Positions 1-7,015 of a DNA stretch of 20,545 nt are shown in pieces. Each line of letters opens with the position of its first letter. Position 1 is the stretch's first letter. Made by a program: the position numbers and the translations under genes. The notes under the pieces were generated by a model that made no database searches, was not told where the DNA came from, and saw nothing but the letters and a program-made list of their open reading frames with translations. The DNA is from DASUAS01 sp035763625 (GTDB lineage Bacteria > Actinomycetota > Acidimicrobiia > IMCC26256 > DASPTH01), in assembly GCA_035763625.1 (NCBI GenBank), contig DASUAS010000106.1, forward strand, positions 1 through 20,545, in the 5' to 3' direction.

Positions 1-60
1 GTCAAGGACAAGGTCGGCGACGCGGTCGACAAGGTCAAGGAGAAGATCACCGACCGCTGA
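1..60 (+). CDS. C-terminal end of a small Lys/Asp-rich protein (CsbD-like or MT0933-antitoxin-like)
   Basis: The first 60 bases read in frame 1 as 19 codons plus a TGA stop. The residues are dominated by Lys, Asp, Glu and Val in an amphipathic pattern (K-D-K-V-G-D-A-V-D-K-V-K-E-K). Such tails are typical of small, highly charged helical proteins: CsbD-like stress proteins, YtxH-like proteins and the actinobacterial MT0933-type putative antitoxins. The start lies outside the window, so length and family cannot be fixed. It points the same way as the phosphoribosyltransferase 31 bases downstream, with a small inverted repeat between them. That this is a gene end is moderately sure; the family is only suggested by composition. 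Confidence 0.5.
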   Translation, partial: VKDKVGDAVDKVKEKITDR

Positions 61-73
61 CCCTCGCTCACAT

Positions 74-89
74 CCGCTCGCTCGAGCGG
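74..89. terminator. Small inverted repeat after the first gene, possible weak terminator
   Basis: CCGCTC (74-79) and GAGCGG (84-89) form a perfect 6-bp stem with a 4-base loop, between the stop at 60 and the start at 92. There is no U tract. It could end transcription of the small upstream gene or be chance in G+C-rich DNA. Confidence 0.25.
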
Positions 90-91
90 CC

Positions 92-766
92 GTGATGGTC
101 CACGTCGACCACGGGTTCGACGTCCCCTTCGCCGATCGGGATGCCGCCGGCGCCGCGCTGGCGAGCGTCCTGCTCGGCCACACCGAGCTCATCGCCGGTG
201 ATCTGGTCGTCGTCGCGCTGCCGCGCGGCGGCGTCCCAGTGGCCGCGCCGGTGGCGCGAGCGCTCGACGCTCCGCTCGACGTCATCATCGTGCGCAAGTT
301 GGGCGTTCCCGGACACCGCGAGCTGGCGATGGGTGCGATCGGCGAAGGCGGCATCCGCGTGCTCGACCACGAGGTGATGCACAGCCGGCGCGTCACCGAC
401 GAACAGGTGGCGGCGGTCGAGGCCCGCGAGCAGGAGGAGCTGACGCGCCGCGCCGCGCGCTTGCGCGCCCGACGCGCCGGGATCGGACTCGAGGGCCGCC
501 GGGTGATCATCGTCGACGACGGGCTCGCGACCGGCAGCACCGCACGCGCCGCCATCCACGTCGCGCGCGCCGCGGGCGCGACCGCGGTCGTGCTCGCGGT
601 GCCGGTGGCGCCCCCCGCGACCGCGGCCGAGCTCGCACGAGTGGCGGACGCGGTCGTGTGCGTGGTCACACCGTCGCCGTTCGCCGCGATCGGTCAGTGG
701 TACTGGGACTTCTCACCCACGACCGACGACCAGGTGATGCAGATCCTCGACCGCTTCAGGAGCTGA
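92..766 (+). CDS. Predicted phosphoribosyltransferase (COG1926 type)
   Basis: The protein has 224 residues. It carries the PRPP-binding signature of type I phosphoribosyltransferases: hydrophobic residues followed by V-D-D-G-L-A-T-G-S-T at about 138-150. The N-terminal half has an A-L-P-R-G-G-V-P-V-A segment (42-51) and a V-R-K-L-G-V-P-G-H-R-E-L-A-M-G-A segment (67-82). Together these are characteristic of the predicted phosphoribosyltransferases of COG1926. The family is expected to be cytoplasmic and to bind PRPP, but the acceptor substrate is not established and cannot be read here. A GTG at 92 and an ATG at 95 are adjacent in-frame starts; neither has a clear Shine-Dalgarno sequence or a TANNNT box. 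The last 11 bases overlap the end of the convergent deacetylase-family gene. The fold assignment is firm; the role is unknown. Confidence 0.88.
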   Translation: MMVHVDHGFDVPFADRDAAGAALASVLLGHTELIAGDLVVVALPRGGVPVAAPVARALDAPLDVIIVRKLGVPGHRELAMGAIGEGGIRVLDHEVMHSRRVTDEQVAAVEAREQEELTRRAARLRARRAGIGLEGRRVIIVDDGLATGSTARAAIHVARAAGATAVVLAVPVAPPATAAELARVADAVVCVVTPSPFAAIGQWYWDFSPTTDDQVMQILDRFRS

Positions 767-1775
767 GCGCACGGCGCGTGCGCTCGACCACGTCGCGGCC
801 CGGACCGCCGCTGGTGGGTCGCTCGTCGTCGGAGATGGTGGCATCGGCGCCGGCGAGGACGCCCGCGGTGGCAGCCACCGACGCGCGCAGCGCGCCGAGG
901 TCGTATCCGCCCTCGAGGAACGCCACGACGCGGCCCGGCGCGGGCGCGAGCTCCACGACCCGACTCGCCAGCGCGGCGTAGTCGCCCGCGCTCCACGCGA
1001 GGTCGGCGAGCGGATCGGCACGGTGGGCGTCGAAGCCGGCCGAGATCAGCACCCAGGTGGGTGCGAACCGCCCGGCCGCAGCTGCGACGACGCCGTCGAG
1101 GGCGGCGAGGGGCGCGTCGCCGGTCGCGCCGGGCGGGAGCGGGAAGTTGACCGTGAGCCCGCGCGCCTGTGGGCCACCGATCTCGTCGGCGCGGCCGGTG
1201 CCCGGATACGCGGGGTACTGATGGGTGGAGACGAACAGCACGCGCGGGTCGTCCCAGAACACGTCCTGGGTGCCGTTGCCGTGGTGCACGTCCCAGTCGA
1301 CGATCAGGACGCGCTCGCCGCGCCCGGCGAGCGTCGCCGCCGCGACCGCGATGTTGTTGAACAGGCAGAATCCCTGACCACGCGTCGCCACCGCGTGGTG
1401 TCCGGGCGGACGCACGACGACGAACGCGGCATCTGCTTCGCCCGCGCTCAGCGCTTCCACCGCGCGGAGGCCCGCGCCTGCCGCGCGCGTCGCCGCGGCG
1501 AAGGAGCCCGGCGCGACGACCGTGTCGGCGTCGAGGTGTCCACCGCCGCGCCGCGCGAACTCGTCGAGCGCGTCGACGTAACGCGCATCGTGCACGAGCG
1601 TGAGCTCGTCGCGCGTCGCGTCGCGGCCGGTGTCGAAGACGACGGCGTCGTCGAGGTGGGCGTCGGTGACGCCGGCCAACGCGGCCTCGACCCGCCCGCG
1701 GCGCTCCGGGTGACCGCGTCCGGTGTCGTGCGCGTCGGAGTCGGGTGGGGCGACGACGAGGAGACGCGCCGTCAT
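756..1775 (-). CDS. Histone deacetylase family protein (AcuC/acetylpolyamine amidohydrolase type)
   Basis: This 339-residue protein contains the landmarks of the zinc-dependent arginase/deacetylase fold. It has R-P-P-G-H-H-A at 122-128 (catalytic His pair), G-F-C-L-F-N-N near 135-141, and W-D-V-H-H-G-N-G-T-Q at 161-170 with zinc ligands Asp162 and His164. It also has S-A-G-F-D-A-H at 245-251 with zinc ligand Asp249, and a C-terminal E-G-G-Y-D-L holding the catalytic Tyr. All active-site residues are present, so it should be an active amide hydrolase. Bacterial relatives deacetylate acetylated proteins or acetylpolyamines; the substrate cannot be chosen from sequence. The start is an ATG 10 bases after the stop of the upstream CPBP protease gene, so the two are probably co-transcribed. 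Its 3' end overlaps the convergent phosphoribosyltransferase gene by 11 bases. Confidence 0.93.
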   Translation of the reverse strand: MTARLLVVAPPDSDAHDTGRGHPERRGRVEAALAGVTDAHLDDAVVFDTGRDATRDELTLVHDARYVDALDEFARRGGGHLDADTVVAPGSFAAATRAAGAGLRAVEALSAGEADAAFVVVRPPGHHAVATRGQGFCLFNNIAVAAATLAGRGERVLIVDWDVHHGNGTQDVFWDDPRVLFVSTHQYPAYPGTGRADEIGGPQARGLTVNFPLPPGATGDAPLAALDGVVAAAAGRFAPTWVLISAGFDAHRADPLADLAWSAGDYAALASRVVELAPAPGRVVAFLEGGYDLGALRASVAATAGVLAGADATISDDERPTSGGPGRDVVERTRRALSS

Positions 1776-1785
1776 CGCGACGCGG

Positions 1786-2655
1786 TCAGCTCGAGGGGGA
1801 GGTGACCGGCCCGGCCCCGCGCAGGTCGATCACGCGCGGCGTGCGCCGGCGGAGACCCAGGCGGCGACCGGCGAGCATCAGACCGAGCTCCAGTCCGACG
1901 AGCGCACCGACGTCGACGACGACCCGGAGCGTGTTGGGCAGCGCGCCGGCGAAGTACGCGAACGCAGCCAGGTCGATGGTGAGGTGCACGAGGAACCCGG
2001 GGATGATGGACCCCGAGCGCAGCGCCGAGTAGCCGAGCAGCACGGCCAGGCTCAGAAAGGGCAGCACGTTCGCGGCGCCGTTCATCTGGTCGACGTGACC
2101 GGGGAGCGAGCTGAACACCAGACCCGCACCCACGAGGCCGCCGATGGCCGGACCGGTGCCCCAGTCGGCGGTGTCGCGCCAGTTGTGGCCCGCCAGGCGC
2201 GCGCACGCGGCTCCGATCAGGACGACTGCGGCCAATCGGTAGATGAGCTCCTCGCCGGCCACGGCGACGACGATGCCTTCCACGTCGCGGAACTCGGCGA
2301 CCGACTGCGGGTACGAGATGCACCACACCAGAAGCAGCGGGCCGCCGATGGTGAGGAACTCGCGCCACGCGGCGAAGCTCCGGCGGGAGAAGCCGAGGTT
2401 GCGGGGCCCGATCAGCACGACCAGCAGGGCGCCGAGCGGCAGCGCCGGCGACATCGAGATGCGGCCCAGGTACCACTCGGGCTGGCCCCACCACGAGGTG
2501 GTGACGTCGAGCACGACGGCCACCGCGCACACCCAGAGGACGGCCGGCGAGATGGGCCACGACGCCCAACCGGTCCAGCGCCATGCCCAGCCCTCGGCCC
2601 GGCCGTGGTCGGCGCGCTCGGCCGCCGGAGCGTCGGAGTGCTGGTTGATCTGCAT
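1786..2655 (-). CDS. CPBP family intramembrane glutamic protease (CAAX-protease-like)
   Basis: The protein has 289 residues from the ATG at 2655. It is strongly hydrophobic with several membrane segments. The three CPBP (Abi/Rce1-like) motifs are visible in order: E-E-x-x-x-R (E-E-L-I-Y-R at about 125-130), F-x-x-x-H (F-S-S-L-P-G-H) and H-x-x-x-D (H-L-T-I-D). It is therefore a likely intramembrane protease of the cytoplasmic membrane, although many bacterial members have no known substrate. A longer form from 2688 is possible, but the ATG at 2655 has GGAG three bases upstream and a CACAAT -10-like box seven bases upstream, so it is preferred. It sits 10 bases upstream of the deacetylase-family gene and 87 bases after the dienelactone hydrolase gene, suggesting a two-gene unit with its own promoter. 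Confidence 0.87.
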   Translation of the reverse strand: MQINQHSDAPAAERADHGRAEGWAWRWTGWASWPISPAVLWVCAVAVVLDVTTSWWGQPEWYLGRISMSPALPLGALLVVLIGPRNLGFSRRSFAAWREFLTIGGPLLLVWCISYPQSVAEFRDVEGIVVAVAGEELIYRLAAVVLIGAACARLAGHNWRDTADWGTGPAIGGLVGAGLVFSSLPGHVDQMNGAANVLPFLSLAVLLGYSALRSGSIIPGFLVHLTIDLAAFAYFAGALPNTLRVVVDVGALVGLELGLMLAGRRLGLRRRTPRVIDLRGAGPVTSPSS

Positions 2656-2742
2656 CGACTCCGATTGTGCCCGAGCGGCCGCGAGCATGCGACGCCGGTC
2701 ACTCCAAGACTGGGTAAAGGTTTTCGCGCGGAGAGTGGTCGA

Positions 2743-3447
2743 TCAGCCCAGGTGGGTGTCGAACCACTCGAGGGTCCGCCGCCAGGCGTCGGTCGCCGAC
2801 GCCTCGTGGTACGCGCCGCGCGCGTCGCAGTGGAAGCCGTGCTCGGCGTCGGCGTAGCGGACGACCTCGGTGGGGACGCGGGCGCCGCCGAGCGCCCGGC
2901 GCAGCTCCTCCACCCCCTCCACCGGGATGCTCTGGTCGAGGTCACCGAAGAGACCGAGCCAGGGCGTCTGGAGCGCGGCCGCCTCCTCGATCAGCGGCGG
3001 GAGGCCGAGCCCGCTGGCGGAGACGATCCCGCCCCCGTAGAACGTCACCGCGGCGCCCAGCCGGCGTCGAGCCGCGACCAGGAACGTCACCCGCCCGCCG
3101 AAGCAGAAGCCGACGATCCCGATGCGACCGCGGTCGAATCCCTGCGCCTCGACGTGGGCGATGGTGGCGTCGACGTCGGCGAGCACACCCTCGTCGGAGA
3201 CACCCTCGAACAGCGGCATCACCTGCGAGAAGTCGTCGTAGGGCGCGGTCCCACCGCCGGCGCGGTGGAACAGCGCCGGCGCGACGCCGAGGTACCCCGC
3301 CCGCGCGAAGCGACCGGTGACGTCCTGGATGTGGTCGTTCACCCCGAACGCTTCCTGGATCACGATGACCGCGCCTCGGGGCTCGCCGTCGGGGACGGCC
3401 TCGAAGACGTCCATCGCGCCGTCGGCGGTGTCGAGCGTGACCGTCAC
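2743..3447 (-). CDS. Dienelactone hydrolase family protein
   Basis: The protein has 234 residues, the usual size for a single-domain dienelactone hydrolase. It shows the family's Cys-Asp-His triad: Cys115 in G-F-C-F-G-G, Asp171 in G-D-L-D-Q-S-I-P and His203 in A-E-H-G-F-H. Glu32 in Q-E-A-F-G corresponds to the Glu that contacts the nucleophile in known enzymes. Such cytoplasmic alpha/beta hydrolases open lactones such as dienelactone in aromatic degradation, but many homologues act on other esters. The start is a GTG one base after the TGA of the 2Fe-2S subunit gene, with no good Shine-Dalgarno sequence, so translation is probably coupled to that gene. The link to a molybdenum-hydroxylase gene pair suggests a shared catabolic substrate, which is inference. 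Confidence 0.92.
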   Translation of the reverse strand: MTVTLDTADGAMDVFEAVPDGEPRGAVIVIQEAFGVNDHIQDVTGRFARAGYLGVAPALFHRAGGGTAPYDDFSQVMPLFEGVSDEGVLADVDATIAHVEAQGFDRGRIGIVGFCFGGRVTFLVAARRRLGAAVTFYGGGIVSASGLGLPPLIEEAAALQTPWLGLFGDLDQSIPVEGVEELRRALGGARVPTEVVRYADAEHGFHCDARGAYHEASATDAWRRTLEWFDTHLG

Positions 3448-3448
3448 G

Positions 3449-3934
3449 TCAGGAGCTCTGCGGGCTCATGGTCTCGGCCGCGATCTGCACTGCCTTGATG
3501 ATCCCCTGGTACCCCGTGCACCGGCAGAGGTTGCCCGACAGACCTTCCTTGATCTCGTCGAGGCTGGGATTCGGGTTGTCCTGCAGGAACGCGTGGACGC
3601 TCACCACGAAGCCGGGCGTGCAGAACCCGCACTGGAGCCCGTGGGCCTGGCGGAACGCCTCCTGGACCGGGCCGAGCGAGCCGTCGGCGGGACCGATGCC
3701 CTCGATGGTCGTGATGTCGGCCCCGTCGGCCTGCACCGCGAACAGCAGGCAGGAACGCACCGCTTCGCCGTCGAGCAGGATCGTGCACGCGCCGCACACG
3801 CCGTGTTCGCAGCCGAGGTGCGTGCCGGTGAGCCCGCAGTCCTCGCGCAGGTAGTCGGCGAGCGTCTTGCGCGCCTCCGCCGACCCCGTGTGGGATCGGC
3901 CGTTGACGGTGAACTGGATGGCGTGCTCAGCCAC
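3449..3934 (-). CDS. 2Fe-2S small subunit of a xanthine dehydrogenase/CO dehydrogenase-family enzyme
   Basis: The protein has 161 residues from the GTG at 3934, typical of CoxS/CutS-type small subunits. It has the plant-type [2Fe-2S] cluster cysteines Cys42, Cys47, Cys50 and Cys62 (G-C-E-H-G-V-C-G-A-C, then R-S-C). The second cluster uses Cys102 and Cys105 (Q-C-G-F-C-T-P-G) and Cys137 and Cys139 (L-C-R-C-T-G-Y). The subunit passes electrons between the molybdopterin large subunit and the FAD subunit. The start overlaps the end of the FAD-subunit gene by 8 bases, so the two are coupled. The dienelactone hydrolase gene begins one base after its stop. The frame stays open upstream without a start that fits the family. 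The natural substrate is unknown, because specificity lies in a large subunit that is absent here. Confidence 0.93.
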   Translation of the reverse strand: MAEHAIQFTVNGRSHTGSAEARKTLADYLREDCGLTGTHLGCEHGVCGACTILLDGEAVRSCLLFAVQADGADITTIEGIGPADGSLGPVQEAFRQAHGLQCGFCTPGFVVSVHAFLQDNPNPSLDEIKEGLSGNLCRCTGYQGIIKAVQIAAETMSPQSS

Positions 3935-4796
3935 GCGCGGCTCCCAGGGCTCGGTCGAGGGCGCGCACCACGAGGTGGGCGCCGACGTGCTTGCGATACT
4001 CGGCCGACGCGTGGACGTCGGCGGTGGGGTCGGTGTCGGCGACCGCGAGGCGCCCGATCTCGTCGAGCTCCGACGCCGTCGGCGTGGACCCGACCAGGGC
4101 CTGCTCGGCCTGCCGGGCGCGGATCGGCGTGGGTCCCATGCCGAGGAAGGAGATGCCGGCGCGCGACACCGCGCCGCCGCCGTCGACCTCGACCGCCGCG
4201 ACCACGCCGGTGAGCGCGAAGTCACCGCTCCGGCGTGCGACCTCCTCCACCGCGAACCCGGCGCCGTCGGACCAGACCGGGAAGTGCACCGCACGCAGGA
4301 TCTCGTCCTCGCCGATGGTCGTGGTCCACGTGCCCACGAAGAACTCCGACGCAGGCACCGTGCGAGTGCCGTTCGGCCCCGCGACCTCGAGCTCGGCGTC
4401 GAGCGCGAGCGCGACCGCCGGGAGCTCCGAGGCGGGGTCGGCGTGCGCGATCGAACCGCCGACGGTGCCGCGGTTGCGGATCTGGAAGTGCCCGATGAGT
4501 GGGAGAGCCTCGGCGAGGAGCGGCACCGCCTGACCGGCCGCGGCGTCGTGCTCGACCGTGCGCTGGGTGGTCATCGCCTTGACCGTGAGCGAGCCGTTCG
4601 ACCGGCTGACGCCTCGCAGGTCGTCGACGCGGTTGAGGTCGACGATGTGCTCGAAGCGCGTGAGCCGCAGCGCGAGCATCGGCACCAGGCTCTGCCCGCC
4701 GGCCAGGACCTTGGCCTCGTCGCCGTGCTCGGCGAGGAGCGCGGTGACGTCGGAGAGCGACTCCGGTGCGTGGTACTCGAACGGTGCGGGCTTCAT
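3927..4796 (-). CDS. FAD-binding medium subunit of a xanthine dehydrogenase/CO dehydrogenase-family enzyme
   Basis: The protein has 289 residues from the ATG at 4796, close to the usual length of CoxM-like subunits. The two FAD-binding motifs are clear: A-G-G-Q-S-L-V-P at about 32-39 and T-V-G-G-S-I-A-H-A-D-P-A-S-E at about 111-124. It would accept electrons from the 2Fe-2S subunit and pass them to an acceptor. The start is well supported: GGGAG (4807-4803) lies six bases upstream, unlike the leaderless genes around it, and a TAGGTT -10-like box lies at 4834-4829. It is first of three coupled minus-strand genes. The expected molybdopterin large subunit is neither upstream, where a divergent Nudix gene sits, nor downstream. 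Confidence 0.93.
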   Translation of the reverse strand: MKPAPFEYHAPESLSDVTALLAEHGDEAKVLAGGQSLVPMLALRLTRFEHIVDLNRVDDLRGVSRSNGSLTVKAMTTQRTVEHDAAAGQAVPLLAEALPLIGHFQIRNRGTVGGSIAHADPASELPAVALALDAELEVAGPNGTRTVPASEFFVGTWTTTIGEDEILRAVHFPVWSDGAGFAVEEVARRSGDFALTGVVAAVEVDGGGAVSRAGISFLGMGPTPIRARQAEQALVGSTPTASELDEIGRLAVADTDPTADVHASAEYRKHVGAHLVVRALDRALGAARG

Positions 4797-4828
4797 CGGC
4801 AGCTCCCGTAAGCGGTGAGGCGCGGGTG

Positions 4829-4834
4829 AACCTA
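4829..4834 (-). promoter_or_regulatory. Candidate -10 box for the flavoprotein/2Fe-2S/hydrolase operon
   Basis: On the minus strand TAGGTT lies 32 bases before the ATG at 4796. It would give a short leader containing the GGGAG Shine-Dalgarno sequence (4807-4803). No convincing -35 was seen. Confidence 0.35.
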
Positions 4835-4875
4835 CCGCAGGCCCTGCGGCCGCGCACGCTCGCGGCGATGGCCGA

Positions 4876-4881
4876 TAGGGT
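4876..4881 (+). promoter_or_regulatory. Leaderless -10 box of the Nudix hydrolase gene
   Basis: TAGGGT ends exactly six bases before the ATG at 4888, so transcription should begin at or next to the start codon. There is no Shine-Dalgarno sequence. The same TAGGGT-N6-ATG arrangement occurs before the gene at 17822. Confidence 0.6.
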
Positions 4882-4887
4882 CGCAGA

Positions 4888-5592
4888 ATGCCCGACGAGG
4901 AGCTCCCACTGGCGATCCCGGCCGCCACCGTCGTGCTCCTCCGCGACGGTGACGACGGCGTCGAGACGCTGATGCTCCGGCGCGACTCCAAGCTCGCGTT
5001 CGCGGGCGGCGCGTGGGTCTTCCCGGGCGGCCGCATCGACCCCGACGACTACCCGGGTGGCGTCGTCACCGATGACGGCGACGCGGTGCTCACCGCGGCA
5101 CGCAACGCAGCCGCGCGCGAGGCCATGGAGGAGGCCGGGCTCACGCTCGATCCCGACGCGCTGGTCTGGTTCGCCCACTGGACCCCGGGCGCGATCGCGG
5201 CTCGGCGCTTCGCCACCTGGTTCTTCGTCGGCACCGCGCCCGACGGGCAGGTCGTCGTCGACGACGGCGAGATCCGGGAGCACGTGTGGATCAGGCCCGC
5301 CGACGCGCTCGCCCGGCGTGAAGCGGGCGAGATCGAGCTCATCCCACCCACCTGGGTGACGCTGCACGCGTTGACCGACACGAAGTCGACCGCCGAGGCG
5401 TGCGCGACCGCTCGGAGCCGGGAACCGCAGGTCTACCTGAGCCACATCGCCCGGGTCGACGGCGGCATCGCTTCGATCTGGGAGGGCGACGTGGCCTACG
5501 ACGACCTCGACACCGCCAAGCCCGGGCCCCGGAACCGCCTCCTCATGCTCGACACCGGCTGGCGGCTCGAGACCACGCAGCAGCATCCCTGA
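4888..5592 (+). CDS. Nudix hydrolase (NUDT7/8/19-like long Nudix box)
   Basis: The protein has 234 residues. After W-V-F-P-G-G-R-I-D (about 43-51) there is an insertion of about 25 residues. Then comes the metal-binding helix of the Nudix box, R-E-A-M-E-E-A-G-L (77-85, with Glu78, Glu81 and Glu82). A Nudix box stretched by an insert after P-G-G is seen in NUDT19/CoA-pyrophosphatase-like proteins of actinobacteria. Family members hydrolyse nucleoside diphosphates linked to another moiety, such as CoA, NADH or sugar nucleotides; the substrate is not readable here. It is expected to be cytoplasmic. It diverges from the flavoprotein operon and has a leaderless promoter. The Nudix assignment is firm; the subgroup is tentative. 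Confidence 0.9.
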   Translation: MPDEELPLAIPAATVVLLRDGDDGVETLMLRRDSKLAFAGGAWVFPGGRIDPDDYPGGVVTDDGDAVLTAARNAAAREAMEEAGLTLDPDALVWFAHWTPGAIAARRFATWFFVGTAPDGQVVVDDGEIREHVWIRPADALARREAGEIELIPPTWVTLHALTDTKSTAEACATARSREPQVYLSHIARVDGGIASIWEGDVAYDDLDTAKPGPRNRLLMLDTGWRLETTQQHP

Positions 5593-5660
5593 TCGACGAA
5601 CCCTTCGACCCGTCTGCGACAGGCCGTCGCCTGTGCCCGGATCCGGCGCGATGCGCCGCG

Positions 5661-5666
5661 TAGTGT
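5661..5666 (+). promoter_or_regulatory. Leaderless -10 box of the beta-propeller protein gene
   Basis: TAGTGT is followed by seven bases and then a TTG at 5674. The spacing matches the other leaderless starts in the window and argues for the TTG rather than the ATG at 5755. Confidence 0.5.
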
Positions 5667-5673
5667 CGCTGCC

Positions 5674-6972
5674 TTGTCCCCGCGACGCACGTCACCGACG
5701 CCACGCTCCCGCCGCCGGTTCCTCGATGGCCCCGACCTCTCGTGGGCACGCCGGATGGTGGTCCTGCTCACCGCGATCGCGCTGTTCGCGGTGGCGTGCA
5801 GTGGTGGCGGCTCCGACCAGGCCGCGACGACGACCGTGCCGGCCGACGGAAGCACCGCCACCACCCCCACGACCACCCCGCCGACCACACCGAAGAAGAT
5901 CGACACCATCCCCGGGATGCCGCCGGTCCCCGACCCGTCGAACCTCTACAGCGAGACCAAGACCGACAACTTCGCGCCGGCGACGAAGGGCGCGCTGACA
6001 CGTGTGTACGTGCCCAACCGCGCCGGCAACACGGTGTCGGTGATCGATCCGGCCACGATGAAGGTGGTCGACACGTTCGACGTCGGCCTCAACCCGCAGC
6101 ACGTCGTGCCGTCGTACGACCTCACCACGTTGTGGGTCACCAACAACGCCGAGGGCACGCCCGATGGCACGCTCACGCCGATCGACCCCAAGACCGGGAA
6201 GCCGGGTCAGTCGGTGACCGTCGACGATCCGTACAACATGTACTTCACCCCCGACGGCAAGTACGCGATCAACGTCGCCGAGGCCCGCAAGCGCCTCGAC
6301 TTCCTCGACCCGCACACCATGAAGGTGATCAGCTCGCTCGACGTCCCCGGGTGCGCGGGCATCAACCACGCCGACTTCACCATCGACGGAAGGTTCGTGC
6401 TCTTCACGTGCGAGTTCGGCGGCGCGCTGGCGAAGATCGACGTCGAGAACCGCTCCGTGGTCGGCTACCTCCAGCTGAGTCAGGGCGGGATGCCCCAGGA
6501 CATCCGGTCCTCGCCCGACGGCAGCACCTTCTACGTCGCCGAGATGATGCGCGGCGGCGTGTACACCGTCGACCCCAACTCGTTCACCGAGACCGGCTTC
6601 ATCCCCACCGGCATCGGGACCCACGGCCTCTACCCGAGCCGCGACGGCACCAAGCTCTACATCGCGAACCGCGGCAGCAGCCAGGTCGGGGGTCCGCCGC
6701 ACGGCCCCGGGAGCGTGTCGGTGCTCGACTTCGCCACCAAGCAGATCGTCAGCACGTGGCCGATCCCCGGCGGCGGCAGCCCCGACATGGGCAACGTGAG
6801 CAACGACGGCAAGACGCTCTGGCTCAGCGGTCGCTACGACGACGTCGTCTACGCGATCAACACCACGTCGGGCGACGTCGTGCAGATCCCGGTGGGCAAG
6901 GAGCCCCACGGTCTCACCGTGTGGCCCCAGCCCGGTCGCTACTCGCTGGGCCACACCGGCAACATGCGGTAG
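5674..6972 (+). CDS. Secreted YVTN-family beta-propeller protein, probable lipoprotein
   Basis: The protein has 432 residues. An N-terminal region with R-S-R-R-R-F-L (11-17, Tat-like) precedes a hydrophobic stretch (about 28-41) ending in A-V-A-C, a possible lipobox with Cys42. A Thr/Pro-rich linker follows. The rest (about 105-430) is a run of propeller blades of the YVTN/YncE kind, such as R-V-Y-V-P-N-R-A-G-N-T-V-S-V-I-D, L-W-V-T-N-N, S-S-P-D-G-S-T-F-Y-V-A and L-Y-I-A-N-R-G. It is expected on the outer face of the cytoplasmic membrane. Propellers of this type often bind partners or ligands; no catalytic residues can be named. The TTG start is chosen because TAGTGT lies seven bases upstream; an ATG at 5755 would keep the hydrophobic segment but lose the Arg-rich part. 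It stands alone and ends convergent to a phosphatase gene. Confidence 0.88.
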   Translation: MSPRRTSPTPRSRRRFLDGPDLSWARRMVVLLTAIALFAVACSGGGSDQAATTTVPADGSTATTPTTTPPTTPKKIDTIPGMPPVPDPSNLYSETKTDNFAPATKGALTRVYVPNRAGNTVSVIDPATMKVVDTFDVGLNPQHVVPSYDLTTLWVTNNAEGTPDGTLTPIDPKTGKPGQSVTVDDPYNMYFTPDGKYAINVAEARKRLDFLDPHTMKVISSLDVPGCAGINHADFTIDGRFVLFTCEFGGALAKIDVENRSVVGYLQLSQGGMPQDIRSSPDGSTFYVAEMMRGGVYTVDPNSFTETGFIPTGIGTHGLYPSRDGTKLYIANRGSSQVGGPPHGPGSVSVLDFATKQIVSTWPIPGGGSPDMGNVSNDGKTLWLSGRYDDVVYAINTTSGDVVQIPVGKEPHGLTVWPQPGRYSLGHTGNMR

Positions 6973-7015
6973 CCGCTCCGCCACGCACTCCGCCACGCGC
7001 TTGGAGAGGGAGCGG
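6973..7015. terminator. Candidate bidirectional terminator hairpin between convergent genes
   Basis: CCGCTCC (6973-6979) pairs perfectly with GGAGCGG (7009-7015), and inside it CTCC (6988-6991) pairs with GGAG (7003-7006). It exactly fills the gap between the propeller gene stop and the phosphatase gene stop. No U tract follows. An 11-base direct repeat (6976-6986 and 6988-6998) lies within it. Confidence 0.4.

Noticed and set aside
1723..3498. A 591-codon open frame on the plus strand
   Set aside because: It lies opposite the CPBP protease and dienelactone hydrolase genes and reads as low-complexity Arg/Asp/Gly-rich sequence. Long antisense frames are expected at this G+C content.
3449..4294. 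A longer form of the 2Fe-2S subunit starting at 4294
   Set aside because: The added part overlaps the FAD-subunit gene and is Arg/Ser-rich. The GTG at 3934 gives the family's normal length.
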